A stretch of DNA of 64,000 bases from the NCBI GenBank assembly GCA_002749535.1, contig MZZL01000393.1:992739-1056738 (forward strand). The letters are read 5' to 3'. Below are positions 24,176 to 37,534 of this stretch, piece after piece. The number at the start of each line of letters is the position of its first letter. Position 1 is the first letter of the stretch. The position numbers and the translations under genes were made by a program. The notes under the pieces were generated by a model, which was not told the origin of the DNA, did no database searches, and saw nothing but the letters and a program-made list of their open reading frames with translations. This stretch comes from Apophysomyces variabilis. Taxonomy: Eukaryota; Mucoromycota; Mucoromycetes; Mucorales; Mucoraceae.

Positions 24176-25894
24176 ATGTCGCAAAGATTCAGGGCATTAC
24201 TCGATCTTTGTAAGAGACGAGGCTTTCTCTATCAATCGGCCGAAATCTATGGAGGACTTAGAGGTGCTTATGATTACGGACCGCTGGGAGTGGAATTGAA
24301 AAAGAATATCTTAAACTCCTGGTGGCGTCGTAATGTTTACTACAGAGACGACGTAGTGGGCCTCGACACTAGCATTATCACACCTCATCCTGTGCTTAAA
24401 GCATCGGGCCATGTTGACGAATTTACGGATCTTTTAGTCGACTGTACACTTACAAAAGAAAGGTTTCGCCCTGATAAAGCTCCCTCGTTAACATTCTTGC
24501 CGAAGAACAAGAACGACAGTTCCTGTGCGAGTGGCAGGATTCCTATCATTGCTCCCGATAAAAATACAGCAAAAGCGTGGTTATCCAACATACAGGAACG
24601 ATTGGTACCTGGAGTTGTCGCGACGACTGAAGGGCGTACTATCTTTTTGCACGTGAACCAATACATTCAGCCAAACGGAAATGAAGTAGGCAGAATTAAT
24701 TTCGAAACAGAGACTGGCACATTTGCTATCGATTACCATGGCTACGTGGAGCCCAATACCAATTCCCCTTTCTTGACAGATAGCCGACCGTTTAATCTGA
24801 TGTTCAAAACATTTCTTGATCCGATCGACCCTATCGAACGAGTTATTCAAACTACTACGCAGCATAAAGCAGATTCAAAACATTCTGTACGGCAGGAAGT
24901 GGACGAAGTACTTCGCCCATCCACAGTTTATCTTCGCCCGGAGACTGCACAAGGCGTGTTTATCAACTTTGAGCAAGTTTCGCGAACAATGAAAAGGAAA
25001 CCACCCTTCGGAATCGCGCAAGTAGGAAAATCTTTCCGAAACGAAATTAGACTTGAGCATGGCATCTTCCGTACGCCCGAATTCGAACAATTAGAACTTG
25101 AATATTTTGTTGCTCCATGGGAATCGAAGCACTGGTTCTCTTACTGGAGACAGGAAAGATTTAAATGGTGGCTAGAACATGCCTGCCATCCTGAGAACTT
25201 TCGACAGCGGGACCATGCTGGAAATGAACTTGCACACTATGCAACAGGATGCACAGACGTAGAATATTTATATCCATGGGGCTGGGGTGAAGTAGAGGGT
25301 GTTGCTCATAGAGGCGACTATGACCTACAACAGCACATGAATAACTCTAATGCCAATTTTGAAATCGTCGAAGAGCAACCATCTGCTGCTGCCAGTACGG
25401 ATGAAGCCCTGGATCCAAAAGATAAGATGGTACGCTACGTCCCACATGTGGTAGAAAGTTCCTGTGGACTTAATCGTGCCATGCTTGCTTATCTTTGCGA
25501 TGCATTCCATCAAGTTGAAGATGAAAGTGGCAATAAAAAAATGCCCAGAAACATCTTGAAGCTTCATCCCCGCCTTGCACCCATCAAATGTGCAGTCATG
25601 CCGTTAACCGGAAAGCCAGAGTTTATGCCACTCACTCAGAAGGTAGCCAAATGCCTTCGGCGTCAAGGATGGTATACTGTAGTAGAAGATCAAAAACTGA
25701 AAATCGGAAAGCGATATTATCGACACGATGAAATCGGCACACCATGGTGCGTTACAGTTGACTATCAAAGTCTTGACGATGACACAGTGACGATTCGTGA
25801 ACGGGATACAGGAGCGCAAGAACGGCTTCCATGGCGTGAAGTACAACATTGGATTCGGGATAAATTAACGGAAGGCGAAGACAACGACTTGTAA
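24176..25894 (+). CDS. Glycine--tRNA ligase, bacterial-type, intronless
   Basis: Class II aminoacyl-tRNA synthetase charging tRNA-Gly. One uninterrupted ORF of 572 residues from ATG 24176. Motifs: SAEIYGGLRGAYDYGPLGVE and LKASGHVDEFTDLLVDC near the start; PETAQGVFINF; motif 2 GIAQVGKSFRNEIRLEHGIF followed by FRTPEFEQLELEYFV; motif 3 region NRAMLAYLCDAF; C-terminal anticodon domain APIKCAVMPL with GKRYYRHDEIGTPWCVTVDY. The pattern, including AHYATGCTDVEYLYPWGWGE and YDLQQHM, agrees with the homodimeric bacterial enzyme (Thermus type) as I remember it. It disagrees with eukaryotic GRS1/GARS, and there is no WHEP domain. No clear mitochondrial presequence is seen. Absence of introns contrasts with all neighbours, which supports bacterial origin (inference). 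Confidence 0.9.
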   Translation: MSQRFRALLDLCKRRGFLYQSAEIYGGLRGAYDYGPLGVELKKNILNSWWRRNVYYRDDVVGLDTSIITPHPVLKASGHVDEFTDLLVDCTLTKERFRPDKAPSLTFLPKNKNDSSCASGRIPIIAPDKNTAKAWLSNIQERLVPGVVATTEGRTIFLHVNQYIQPNGNEVGRINFETETGTFAIDYHGYVEPNTNSPFLTDSRPFNLMFKTFLDPIDPIERVIQTTTQHKADSKHSVRQEVDEVLRPSTVYLRPETAQGVFINFEQVSRTMKRKPPFGIAQVGKSFRNEIRLEHGIFRTPEFEQLELEYFVAPWESKHWFSYWRQERFKWWLEHACHPENFRQRDHAGNELAHYATGCTDVEYLYPWGWGEVEGVAHRGDYDLQQHMNNSNANFEIVEEQPSAAASTDEALDPKDKMVRYVPHVVESSCGLNRAMLAYLCDAFHQVEDESGNKKMPRNILKLHPRLAPIKCAVMPLTGKPEFMPLTQKVAKCLRRQGWYTVVEDQKLKIGKRYYRHDEIGTPWCVTVDYQSLDDDTVTIRERDTGAQERLPWREVQHWIRDKLTEGEDNDL

Positions 25895-26107
25895 AGAGCC
25901 CAGGCTGTATCATCCTAACAAGCATAACCACAACGAGAAAATGGCATTTCTGCTTCTAATAATGTATGTGTTTCCATTTAAATTAAGTAGAGTCGACACT
26001 GCTTCAACTTCCAGCATATACAGTACAATCGGAAAGAAAAAAAATATGCAGCGCTGAGATCATATATAGAGAGAATAAAAGTATAATTGTTTTTGCTATT
26101 TTACAGT

Positions 26108-27606
26108 CTATTCGGTAAGATCTACACCTACGCTCTTTAATGCATTCACAGCCCACTGAGGATAACGGCTCTTTTCGCCAAAGTATCCAGCGAAGAACTT
26201 CCGAATCCATGCCGGGAAGACGTCTTTTTTGATAGCCTCTTGCATCTCTCGCATAAGTCTCAGTTGGAAAGCGACGTTGTGAATCGAGACAAGGTGACAG
26301 CCAACCGTGTCTTTCGTTGTTACTAGTAAGTTTACGTAGGACCGAGTGTAATTTTTGCAGGTCCAACAGTTGCATTCTTCTTCAATTGGACCAAAGTCTG
26401 CAGAATGTTTTCCTGACTTCAGCGATACGGTTCCTTTCATAGTCAAGGCATTGCCAAACCGCTATTCACGCTTGTGACTTAGTTTACCCTTTTACTAGTA
26501 ATTGATCAAACTTACAGCTGTTCGCGTAGGGAATACACAATCAAACATGTCTACACCAAGAGCGACACATACAACCAGATCTTCTGCATATCTAATGCAA
26601 TAATTTGAGCGTCACCTCTTAATAAAGCAAACGAAGATTTGCTTACCCAACACCCATACAATAAATTGGTTTGTTTTGCGGTAGCAAATCTGTGCATAGG
26701 GATACACTGTGGAATCGCATTAGTGTCTCCAATTTTTGTTGCGTTAGTTCAACTCACATTCGCCAAAACTGATCTTTCTCTTCTCCACCACTTAACCCAC
26801 CGACAGCGTAACCAGGAGTGTCACGTTTTACCATTTCCTCCACGCATTTTCTTCTTAAATCTTCATTGAGTCCACCCTGAATGATGGCAAATAGATTCTG
26901 ACGTTCTGGATTCTTATGAGCAGCAATACATCGATCAAGCCATCGAATGGATCTCCACATGGCTTCCTCGACACGGGGTCCGGTGACCAAAGATGAGATG
27001 ACATCGTCCAGTTGCATCATGATATCTGCTCCAATGGAGTTCTGAAGTGACATTGAATGCTCCGGCGTTAACATCATTAGGGAACCATCGTGAGGCGATG
27101 CGAATTGAACACCATCCTATATGCCATGTTTAGCAAATGGCTATATTCGCACATCGTTCACCTCTGTTATTTTTGCTAACTTGAGAAGAGACACCATCTG
27201 AAAACCGCCACTGTCCTGCAATACAACAGGTCAACCAAAAAAAAAAAAAATCTTCGTTCCTTTCTCTTACCGTTAAAAGATTACGGTTCCAGTTTTGGAA
27301 TACATGAGAACCACCTGCTTTGTCCAAAGTTTCTTGACCAGGTTTTAGTCCCTTTCGCAAAGTGCGTATGAGCAGAATGTGTACAACGAGTTACACTAGA
27401 TTTACCAAGTGATAGGTATTGTTAAGCATGATCTGACAGTCCATTTCCTCCAACTGCTTCGGCGTCAGTCCTTTGAGAGTGCCTTGGGTGCCTACTGGCA
27501 TGAAGACGGGCGTATTCACAGGACCATGAGGTAAGGTGAGTAAGGATGCTCTGGCTTTTGTAGTTGAACATCGCGCTAAGATTTCATAGGTAAGTGCACT
27601 CTTCAT
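26108..27606 (-). CDS. QTRT1: Queuine tRNA-ribosyltransferase catalytic subunit
   Basis: Exchanges guanine-34 for queuine in GUN-anticodon tRNAs. Exons in transcript order: 27406-27606, 27271-27351, 27162-27215, 26758-27116, 26647-26706, 26516-26591 and 26108-26461; 394 residues, phases close. Visible: [43 protein letters not shown] (substrate site), [45 protein letters not shown] (nucleophile region) and a zinc site CNCWTCK with a later histidine (VSIHN). It resembles the eukaryotic QTRT1 rather than the bacterial enzyme. The ORF is open further up to a GTG, but ATG 27606 ([10 protein letters not shown]) is the natural start. Convergent with the glycyl-tRNA synthetase. Confidence 0.94.
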
Positions 27607-27698
27607 TGCGTTGAGGTGGACACGTTTGTCTCGAAATATTCGTTGCAATGTCGCCACCTTGATATCTAGTTGCTTGCTTTTTTTTTTCTCTCTTTTTT

Positions 27699-27863
27699 AT
27701 GGATTTTGCATTGCGAAGTCACGACGAACAAATCATGGCAACCAGGTCACTTAAATGGGTGGCGACTCCAAGGCAACAGGTGAGCACACCTTTTGTTGAT
27801 CAGATGGGAGAAGTTGAGCAAGCTACAGAGTACGGTAGTCATTCTCCCATAGTGTTCAAGTAA
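27699..27863 (+). CDS. Hypothetical small ORF, 54 codons
   Basis: ATG 27699 to TAA 27863 gives 54 residues without a recognisable domain. It starts 92 nt from the start of the divergent queuine transferase gene, behind a T-rich leader. GTGAGC at 27780 could be a splice donor, so it might instead be the first exon of a longer transcript. Too short to be sure it is translated. Confidence 0.25.
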   Translation: MDFALRSHDEQIMATRSLKWVATPRQQVSTPFVDQMGEVEQATEYGSHSPIVFK

Positions 27864-28557
27864 AATTACGTTGAAATCCTTGCGCTTTTTCGTCCTTATC
27901 GTTCATTGTCTATGAAAACATCTTCGGTTGCCCATGGCAGCCATATCATCGCAATTCCAGTGGAATGCCGGGCATGATTTGCTTTTGACAAACCAATACA
28001 GCATGCATCATTGCGTCTCGCATCTGGGAATCTCCTGTTTTTTTTCGAAGCTTTTCCCCTTTGCAGTACGGTCATACTGGCAAAGCTAAGCATTCGTCAA
28101 TCACAAACGCGTATGTGGGCGGTTGTCAGAATAGAAAACAGATTAGAAGTAAGTAGCATAAAATTAAAGCATTACCTTTCTTTCAAATGCTTCTGCTTTT
28201 AATTTGTTGACTATCGCCTTCGTTGAGGTAGCTGCTCGACGATGCATCGAAACTGATAAAGTCCCATTAACGTAAGCAGTTATAACAAGGCTACGTTTGT
28301 TATACGCTTGTCGTTGGGAGGATGAGCAACCCGTCTTTTATCGTTCTGTTTACTTTATTCCGAGAATGTCGGGATTGTACTTATTGATACCGAAAAGTAG
28401 CCTCTCATTTATCTCGATTCGTCCCTTATGTCTACCGAAGTAGGATTTTGTGTGCGTGTTTATATTATATAGAATACTATATAGAAAATACTCTGACGAT
28501 AATCCTACCCCAGAACATAAGTGAACGTTGTTTTCCGGCCCCTTCTTGAACAACGTA

Positions 28558-28668
28558 CTTGAGACCTGATTGCAGTCGCTTCATTGAGGATTCGCGTCGT
28601 CGTCAAGAAGAAATATTTCATCCGTGTGCAACGTCGGGAATCGGTTATGGAATCCATCAGGTCTCAAG
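28558..28668. repeat. 13-bp perfect inverted repeat
   Basis: CTTGAGACCTGAT at 28558-28570 is repeated as its reverse complement ATCAGGTCTCAAG at 28656-28668, with an 85-nt interior. No gene product could be tied to it. It could be a chance pair, a remnant of an insertion, or a stem in an RNA. Confidence 0.5.
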
Positions 28669-28943
28669 ATGGACGAGATATATCTTACTGACCTTTGTAT
28701 GACATGCATTATCGTGGCTATTGCTGCTGGTGAGCTAGCACTCATTTTATGGTTTGGACATTTATTCCCCAAAACCCAATGCATTAAAAAAATCGGGTGC
28801 TTTTTGCTTCAACCAATCAAAATCTAAATTGGCGCTTATTATGCACACATTCCCTGCAAAAAGCTTATCTTTAGCCTGCCACAACCACGCAATCTAACCA
28901 GTCGTTGATGTCAATTATTCTTGCTCATTCAATCTAGCCCACC

Positions 28944-31308
<2,365 letters not shown>

Positions 31309-31664
31309 TTTCTATATATGCGCGCCGTCGCCTAAACTGATATCTTATCATTATATACATAAAAGGCTCCCAAATAAACCGAGATTGACGTATCATGAAT
31401 GATATCTGTGCTGTGTCTGTCTACTACTTTTACCGATTTGTTTTCTACGCTAAAAAAGCTAGGATTCTATGATAATGTAAAAGCGGTAGTTGTTGGTCAA
31501 GCAACTGTTTCTTCACGTTAAAGATCTTATCTGGAATATACCTGCAGAGGAGAATGCTTGGTTGGTTTCGCCAAACAGTGATTATAAAAAATTGTTCAAT
31601 GGAAAGTGATTGATTATGAAATGGACTCTTTAATAACAAGTTTAATGAACTTAGTGAAATGCCT
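31309..31664. other. Convergent 3' flanks of YME1 and YAK1
   Basis: 356 bp between two convergent stops. AT-rich, with AATAAA-like motifs (for example near 31372). No gene. Confidence 0.5.
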
Positions 31665-33641
31665 TCAATGAATTACAATATCTTCGTCTTTGGTGCATTG
31701 AGCGGATGAAAAATGCTGTCTGCGCCTTAACCGGTTTGTACATTTATGTGCAGCAGTACTTAATGGTTTGCTTTTACACATAGTGTGTTCAGAAAGAGGT
31801 TCGTCATTTTCATGGACTGGTGATGGTGGAGGCGCACCAGTGAGAGGATTGTAAACACCACTGCATAGCCGTGAGTAGCTAACTTCTTCTTGTAGTGGAT
31901 ATGATCCTGTGACAAATGGATGACGTTTGGCTTCTTGTGGAGTAAGGCGCTGCAAAGGATCGATGACCAAGATTTTCTTTAAGAAATCTAGTAGATCCAC
32001 TCTAAACTTCATTTCTTTTTTTTTGTCTAGCGTATGAGACACGAGTAGTAGTTACAGATGTTTTGTGTACCTTTTTCTCTCTCCATCGGATTCATATGTT
32101 TCCGAGGCATAGGGCTTTGCATGATCATCTCTGTCAAATCCGTGGTCCGCAGATACCGCTTGCTTGATTTCTCTGTTTTCCCTTGTTCTTCCATATACTG
32201 CACTCGAGACTTGAAACTGTAACTCACCGGATCCTGATGTCCGTGCCGGTTGAAATATCGCTTACCAAACTTGCCATGCTCCACCATATGGTTAGGTGGT
32301 ACACTACAAATCGTATGTTTTTGCCATAACTAAATAAATATGCTTCAGGGCAAACACGCATGGATTGTTACCCCAATGTTTCGATGATGCGTGACAACTG
32401 GTTATACTCGGAACTCCCCGGGAAAAGAGGCATACCAAGGAAGAGCTCTGCCACGATACATCCGAAGGACCACATATCAATCGCAGGTGTGTACTTGAGA
32501 CCCAATAATACTTCCGGTGACCGGTAAAAGCGCGATTGAATATAGGTAAATGCTTGGTCTGGTTCGTAGCATGCAGATCCGAAATCAACAACTTTGATAA
32601 CCGGTGGCTCTGTGCTACATCAATGAATCTATTTCAGCTCCCCGAGACACCGACATGGAATCTTTTGCTTTACCTTTTCAAAAGGATATTTTCTGGTTTT
32701 AGATCGCAATGGATAATACTGGTATCTTTCAACACAACAAGGGCATCCAGAAGTTGCTCGGAAAACTTTCGAACAACATCAATGGATAAACCTCGAAAGC
32801 GATTTTGCTTGATCAACTCATATAAGTTGACAGAAAGTAACTCAAAAACCAAACAAAAATGTTGTTTATGCGTAAATGTATCGAGAAGGCGCAGGATATG
32901 ATGCGTGTCTTCAGGGTCCCAGACACTGTTCAACTAAGTGTCCTATGTATGTCAGAATCTTCTACCTTGACATATCTATTTTTTTGTTCTCTTTACCTCA
33001 GAGAGTATCTTGCTTTCTACCATACTTTGCTTCAAGTAGGCTGGTTTATTCTTAATCACCTTCACCGCAACCCATTCGTTACTCTTTACATTTTTGCACT
33101 TCGCAACCTGTCCAAAGGTTCCGGAACCTAGGATATCCATAACGACGTATTTGCTTCTTTTCATTTAGCTATAACATGCTCCTCATGAGATCAAAAGAGA
33201 GAAAGAGAACTTACTGGTCGTATTCTCCGAGAGTAGCGTTAACGTAAAGAATATAATCGTTGTTATCATTATCACAACCATTATTCTTTGTGGGAACACT
33301 CGGTTTTGTTAAGACACGGCGAGGATTATTAGATGGATTATAGGCGAACGAAGGATTTCTTCTCGTAAAAGTGCGACACAGATCGACTGTCAATGATTTG
33401 AGAAACTAAATCACCAAGGAGATAAAAACCAAATTTACATAAGGACTTCGTTTCAAAAGTTCACCCTTACGTTACTCTGTCTTTTGACAGTAATCAGGGT
33501 TTTTTCGTTCAAACTCATTGACATGTCCGAACTTGGTGATGGCGATGGAGTTACGAGAGCTTCAGAGCTCATGGAGTAACTGCTGTTACGAGAAGCATTA
33601 CTACTCTTCATAGCACAGTCGGTCAGCCATGGAAAGGACAT
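31665..33641 (-). CDS. YAK1: Dual-specificity kinase YAK1 (DYRK family)
   Basis: Growth- and stress-responsive kinase acting opposite to PKA in yeast. Exons in transcript order: 33471-33641, 33215-33405, 32997-33156 (start could be 33153), 32674-32933, 32372-32614, 32071-32303 and 31665-32026; 539 residues. The N-terminal Ser-rich region and the Yak1 signature [18 protein letters not shown] precede the kinase. Gly loop [13 protein letters not shown] lysine, [11 protein letters not shown] catalytic loop, DFGSACYE, activation-loop [16 protein letters not shown] with the DYRK tyrosine, and DMWSFGCI. The C-terminal lobe closes with [12 protein letters not shown]. It is shorter than yeast Yak1 (807 residues), mainly in the disordered ends. 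Confidence 0.94.
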
Positions 33642-33855
33642 TATCTACTTGATAAATACGGCTTTTTATCTTAAAAGGAAGGAAAAGAAAAAAAGTCCAT
33701 GATCACGATGTTTCATTACTGTAAGGATTCATGCGCGACTACAAAGGTAAGATTTGATTGGTCCATTTCCAATCAGCGTAAAATCCTTCTCCAAATGCGA
33801 TCAAAAAGTTTTAGGCTTATATTATTCTTGGAAAGAGCGATAGGGCTTTTTCGAT

Positions 33856-34775
33856 TCAAAACCAATAGTATCTGAGCAATAGTACAAACATGATTACGGA
33901 AGCTATGATGGCTGGAGGGCCGTATTTGCGGTATAACGCTTGCCAGTTAAGGTGGCGTGCTCTGTCCTCAAACATTTTGGCGCTATCCCTCAGTTCACCC
34001 GATATATGGCTCATACCTACAAAAGAAAAGGGAAAAGGATTCAATGCCCTGCCACTTTCTTTTTCTTCATCTTCACTTTCTCCTCCTTACGATCCAAACT
34101 GTCGCCTCGCCATAGCAGATCTTCCATGTTTTTCGTCATAATTCGCGTAACATCTTGAAGATCCTCATTTAGCTTTGACAAGTTATGTTGCATTCGTGTG
34201 TCTTGGTATATCTTTTTGGTCTTTTGCATAAATGTATCTTCAAAAGCGAAGCGATTAACCGATCTGAATGCCGTGCCTTGCTATCTATCCATACCAAACT
34301 TCACAAATGCGTACGGTCGAAGCCCCGGTTTATCCACCTCATTTCCATAACTCATATTGAATTCCTTAGCCAGTTCCTCCAAATAACTGAAGGCAAGTTT
34401 GCGAGGATAAGATTTGTCACAAATACAAAGATAGCAAACACTGCCTTCTATGATATAACTAAATTGACCGGCTCAGCTTTTGTTTACTCCATCCCATTAG
34501 CACAATCTTACTGAAAGCCATAAGGGCCGGAATCAATCGAACATCTCGGTTCGGAATTAACACCGAGTCGTCTGAAAATACTCTTTGCTTGTGCTTTGTA
34601 CTCTGACAACTCCGTCTCAACCTACCATGATGGTAAATCCACGATGTCCTTTTACGCTTGCTGTGCCAAGAAATCGGTTTCTTTTCAACTAATTAATGCT
34701 CACCTGCTCATCGTCCATGCTGGCAGCCAATGGCAAGCCATCGGATATACGTGCAATAATTGTCGTCTTGACCAT
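33856..34775 (-). CDS. SEC22: R-SNARE SEC22
   Basis: Vesicle SNARE for ER-Golgi transport. Exons in transcript order: 34704-34775, 34512-34621, 34295-34458, 34091-34237 and 33856-34016; 217 residues with all phases closing (yeast Sec22 is 214). Longin domain: MVKTTIIARISDGLPLAASM, RCSIDSGPYGFHYIIEGSV, CYLCICDKSYPRKLAFSYLE, LRPYAFVKFDTF. SNARE helix: KLNEDLQDVTRIMTKNMEDL with the zero-layer arginine in LWRGDSLD. A C-terminal membrane anchor (PPAIIASVIMFVLLLRYYWF) ends the protein. Tandem with YAK1, 214 nt upstream of its start. Confidence 0.95.
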
Positions 34776-36326
34776 AGGGAAAGGAGGGTGAACACGTACC
34801 GTGTGCCAACTGGGTGTTTGCCAACTACTCAAAGGTCACAATCTCCGATTAAATTTCCGAATCGCACATTTTGGAAAAGAGTGGCAGCATTGTTTATTGA
34901 AATAAGATGTTTTACGCTACTCTAAAATACAAAAGCAACGTCTAATTGATTAAATTACCTTGCAGGTAAGTTAAGCTCCTTTGGCTACTGAAAGATGTTT
35001 TTGTTGTTATCTTTATAGTTGCACTGATTCTTGAACTAACCCTTACACTAGTCTTCACAGAGTCATTGACATGGTAATAAACAGAATTGCGTTAAAAGAA
35101 GAGATAGATATGCTCGCTAGTAAATTGATTAGGAGGAAGTAGATATTACTTGCTTAATTCAGTTTACCTTCCAGCGGACGCAGAACTTATTGAACCAGCA
35201 GAAGACTGCATCCACGTGTAATAGATGGACGCACTTTGCTTATCATCCAAATGTAGCCCCGTTTTTTAATAGAAACCATACTTACTCCTAGGGCTGCTAG
35301 TTCTAGTCATCTAGAAAGAAGTACTGTTATTGTAGGGGCAACATGTTATGGGAAGAGTACGCACTGTAGAAGACTAAAATCAATATCAGTGTCTGTTAGT
35401 GCTGAATCTGCTTTTATATTGCAGAGTTTATACGCAATGCAGGGTCGGGATAGAGGTCATGCAAGCTAATGAAAAGGACAAATCCAACATTACATGTAGG
35501 TTCATTGAAAGTTCTTGCCTGGTTCCCTTTCAAAAGAACACAACGAAAATGCGAGAACATAATTTCTCATTTCCTCCTCAATAGCTAGCACGATTTAGAG
35601 CCGAGTTCTTCATGGCATGCTACCGTCATTGATAACAGAAGAGACCAAAACAATGTAGATGGATTAACTTACTTATGGCGGCCAGTTTAATTTTGATATT
35701 TAAAGTAATTACCATGCTTCATATCTTAGTAACGTACGATACAAAGTATATTGACTGCTTCAGACACTTATTGCTCTAATACGTAGGGTAAGTCTTCCTA
35801 CTTCTTTAAATATCTTGAACTATTTGTCTCAGCATTCAGCAGTGCAGAACTGTTTCAATACCAGAAAATTCGGGAGCTTTAATATATCTTCTGATAGCCA
35901 GCAGATAAGGAATTGAGATTTTGCACCTGGTATTAAAATTTGATACGGAAGGCGCGTTGCAGGATGAGTGATGTTACACCATGGCTGTTCAACATTGGCG
36001 CAATAACAAGCTGAGTACTTTCAAAACCTAGGGGTATGTTTACCGTAAGAGACACACATTGACAGATGGGTGATTTGATCCTTCCCTTGTATGCCTCCGT
36101 GTTGTCCTTCATACAACCAAATCCAGCGTGCATCCAAATCATAAAGGGTAATACAAATTAGCCATAGACGCTTGCAATATGCGAGGTCGGAAACTGAAAC
36201 TCCCCTACACCACTTGACTCGGTATGGTCCGGTGAACTTTTTTTTTCGCTACCCGACCATAGGCAAACGGAAGACGCTTAGCTGCTCTTTTTTTTTCTGC
36301 ATTCCCGCAAACTTTCTACCTTCCCT
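34776..36326. other. Intergenic, no gene seen
   Basis: 1.55 kb between the starts of SEC22 (minus) and the VanZ-like gene (plus). Only short ORFs without domains. The right end (about 36236-36320) is pyrimidine-rich, as expected of a 5' leader. Confidence 0.4.
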
Positions 36327-36869
36327 ATGCGATTACGAGTACTCATCGTCCTGTTCCTGTTGCTAATACTCATGGCCTTCCTTGGCTTTGCACCTATACA
36401 ATTAGGTGACCGTGTGGACGATAAAGTGTTACATTTCGGTTGTTTCTTCTTGTTAGGAAGTTGTCTATACTTTCTATGGAATCTTTCATACAAGCGAAAT
36501 CTTCTGCTGGCATCGGTTATTTTGTTTACAGCAGCTGTTGGTAGCGAGTATGTTCAAGGTCTACTTCCGGTAAGCTTTATTGGACTTGTTGTTTTTATTT
36601 TTGTTTTATTGAATACTAATAATCCCACTATGACCCCTTAGTATCGCACATTCGATATTCACGATATTATGGCAAACCTCATGGGCGGGTCCTGTGGGTT
36701 AGCCTGTGCTTTTGTCCTGGATTTTGCATTTACTTGGAGACAAGAACATCGTCGACGATGGGGAGGAAGGAAGGAAGCTGAATATCAACGCGCTTTGATG
36801 GACGATATCGATCTTGAAGCAGACGAAGAAGACCAATCCAGGAATACAGACAAACACCTAAAGTTGTAA
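36327..36869 (+). CDS. VanZ-like membrane protein
   Basis: Exons 36327-36569 and 36642-36869 give 156 residues. Hydrophobic segments at residues about 4-20, 36-50, 57-75 and 108-122 predict four membrane spans, with the VanZ-like signature DKVLHFGCFFLLG and GSEYVQGLLP before the junction and FDIHDIMANLMGG after it. The C-terminal 35 residues are charged and cytosolic-looking (DDIDLEADEEDQSRN). VanZ-like proteins occur in bacteria and in many fungi; their function is unclear. I name the family only. Confidence 0.82.
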
Positions 36870-37534
36870 TTCCATATTCACTCTACATTTTTACTACCTA
36901 TGTTAATATTAATCTGATCATCATATATCAATACATCGAGAAAATAATTGAGTGAGCGTTCTCTTATCCCAGTACAGCAACATCAAATCGGTTTTGATTT
37001 CATCCGACTTTTGGCACTATTCCTGTTGGCGTGCTTTGTAATCTCTATCACTTCATTAAGAATGAGTTTCTGTTTTTGTTTTTTTGTCATCATCCTTTTT
37101 TAGGAATATGAGCATCCTCTTTTGACAGCTGCGAGCAACTCTTCAACGATCTTCATGGCAAATTACTACAAAACCAACTGAACAAACCCTATGAACAAAA
37201 TATCCCTAACTTATTGCATGCATATATTCACCAACGAGCTATACATCTTTCGATAGGGAACTGGTTGGTATGTTTTAGTCTGATTATTGGTTTATTGAGA
37301 CTTTTAGGTTGCAATACAGCTGTTGAAAGCCTTGACAACTCAAGTTATAAAGAAGAAACAAATTTGTGATATGAGTAGTAGTATAATGTTCCAAATGTTA
37401 TCGATGACATTAGGTAAATTTATGAAAAAGAAGCATATTAGATCATCCTCTTCGAGAAAATAATAGTCCCCAAAAAGCACTAGGTATTTTTACGGATATT
37501 GTTACTTGACTAAGACTTTTTCTATACATGTTTT
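36870..37534. other. Convergent 3' flanks
   Basis: 665 bp between the convergent stops of the VanZ-like gene and the SH3/RA adaptor. AT-rich, no coding signal seen. Confidence 0.45.

Larger units (their letters stand above)
27607..28943. other. Intergenic with short unassigned ORFs
   Basis: Contains a 54-codon ORF at 27699-27863 (listed separately), a 13-bp inverted repeat at 28558-28668 and a few minus-strand open stretches (28350-28553, 28581-28784) that I could not join into a gene. CCAAT-type boxes near 28812-28832 probably serve YME1 (28944). Confidence 0.35.

Noticed and set aside
28350..28553. Minus-strand stretch ending in ERLLFGINKYNPDILGIK, resembling the start of eIF3k
   Set aside because: The next conserved eIF3k segment could not be found behind the GTAAAC donor in any frame, and no convincing start was present, so the likeness is probably chance.
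36327..36869. VanZ-like gene as a recent bacterial transfer
   Set aside because: It has an intron and VanZ-like proteins are widespread in fungi, so no special transfer needs to be invoked.
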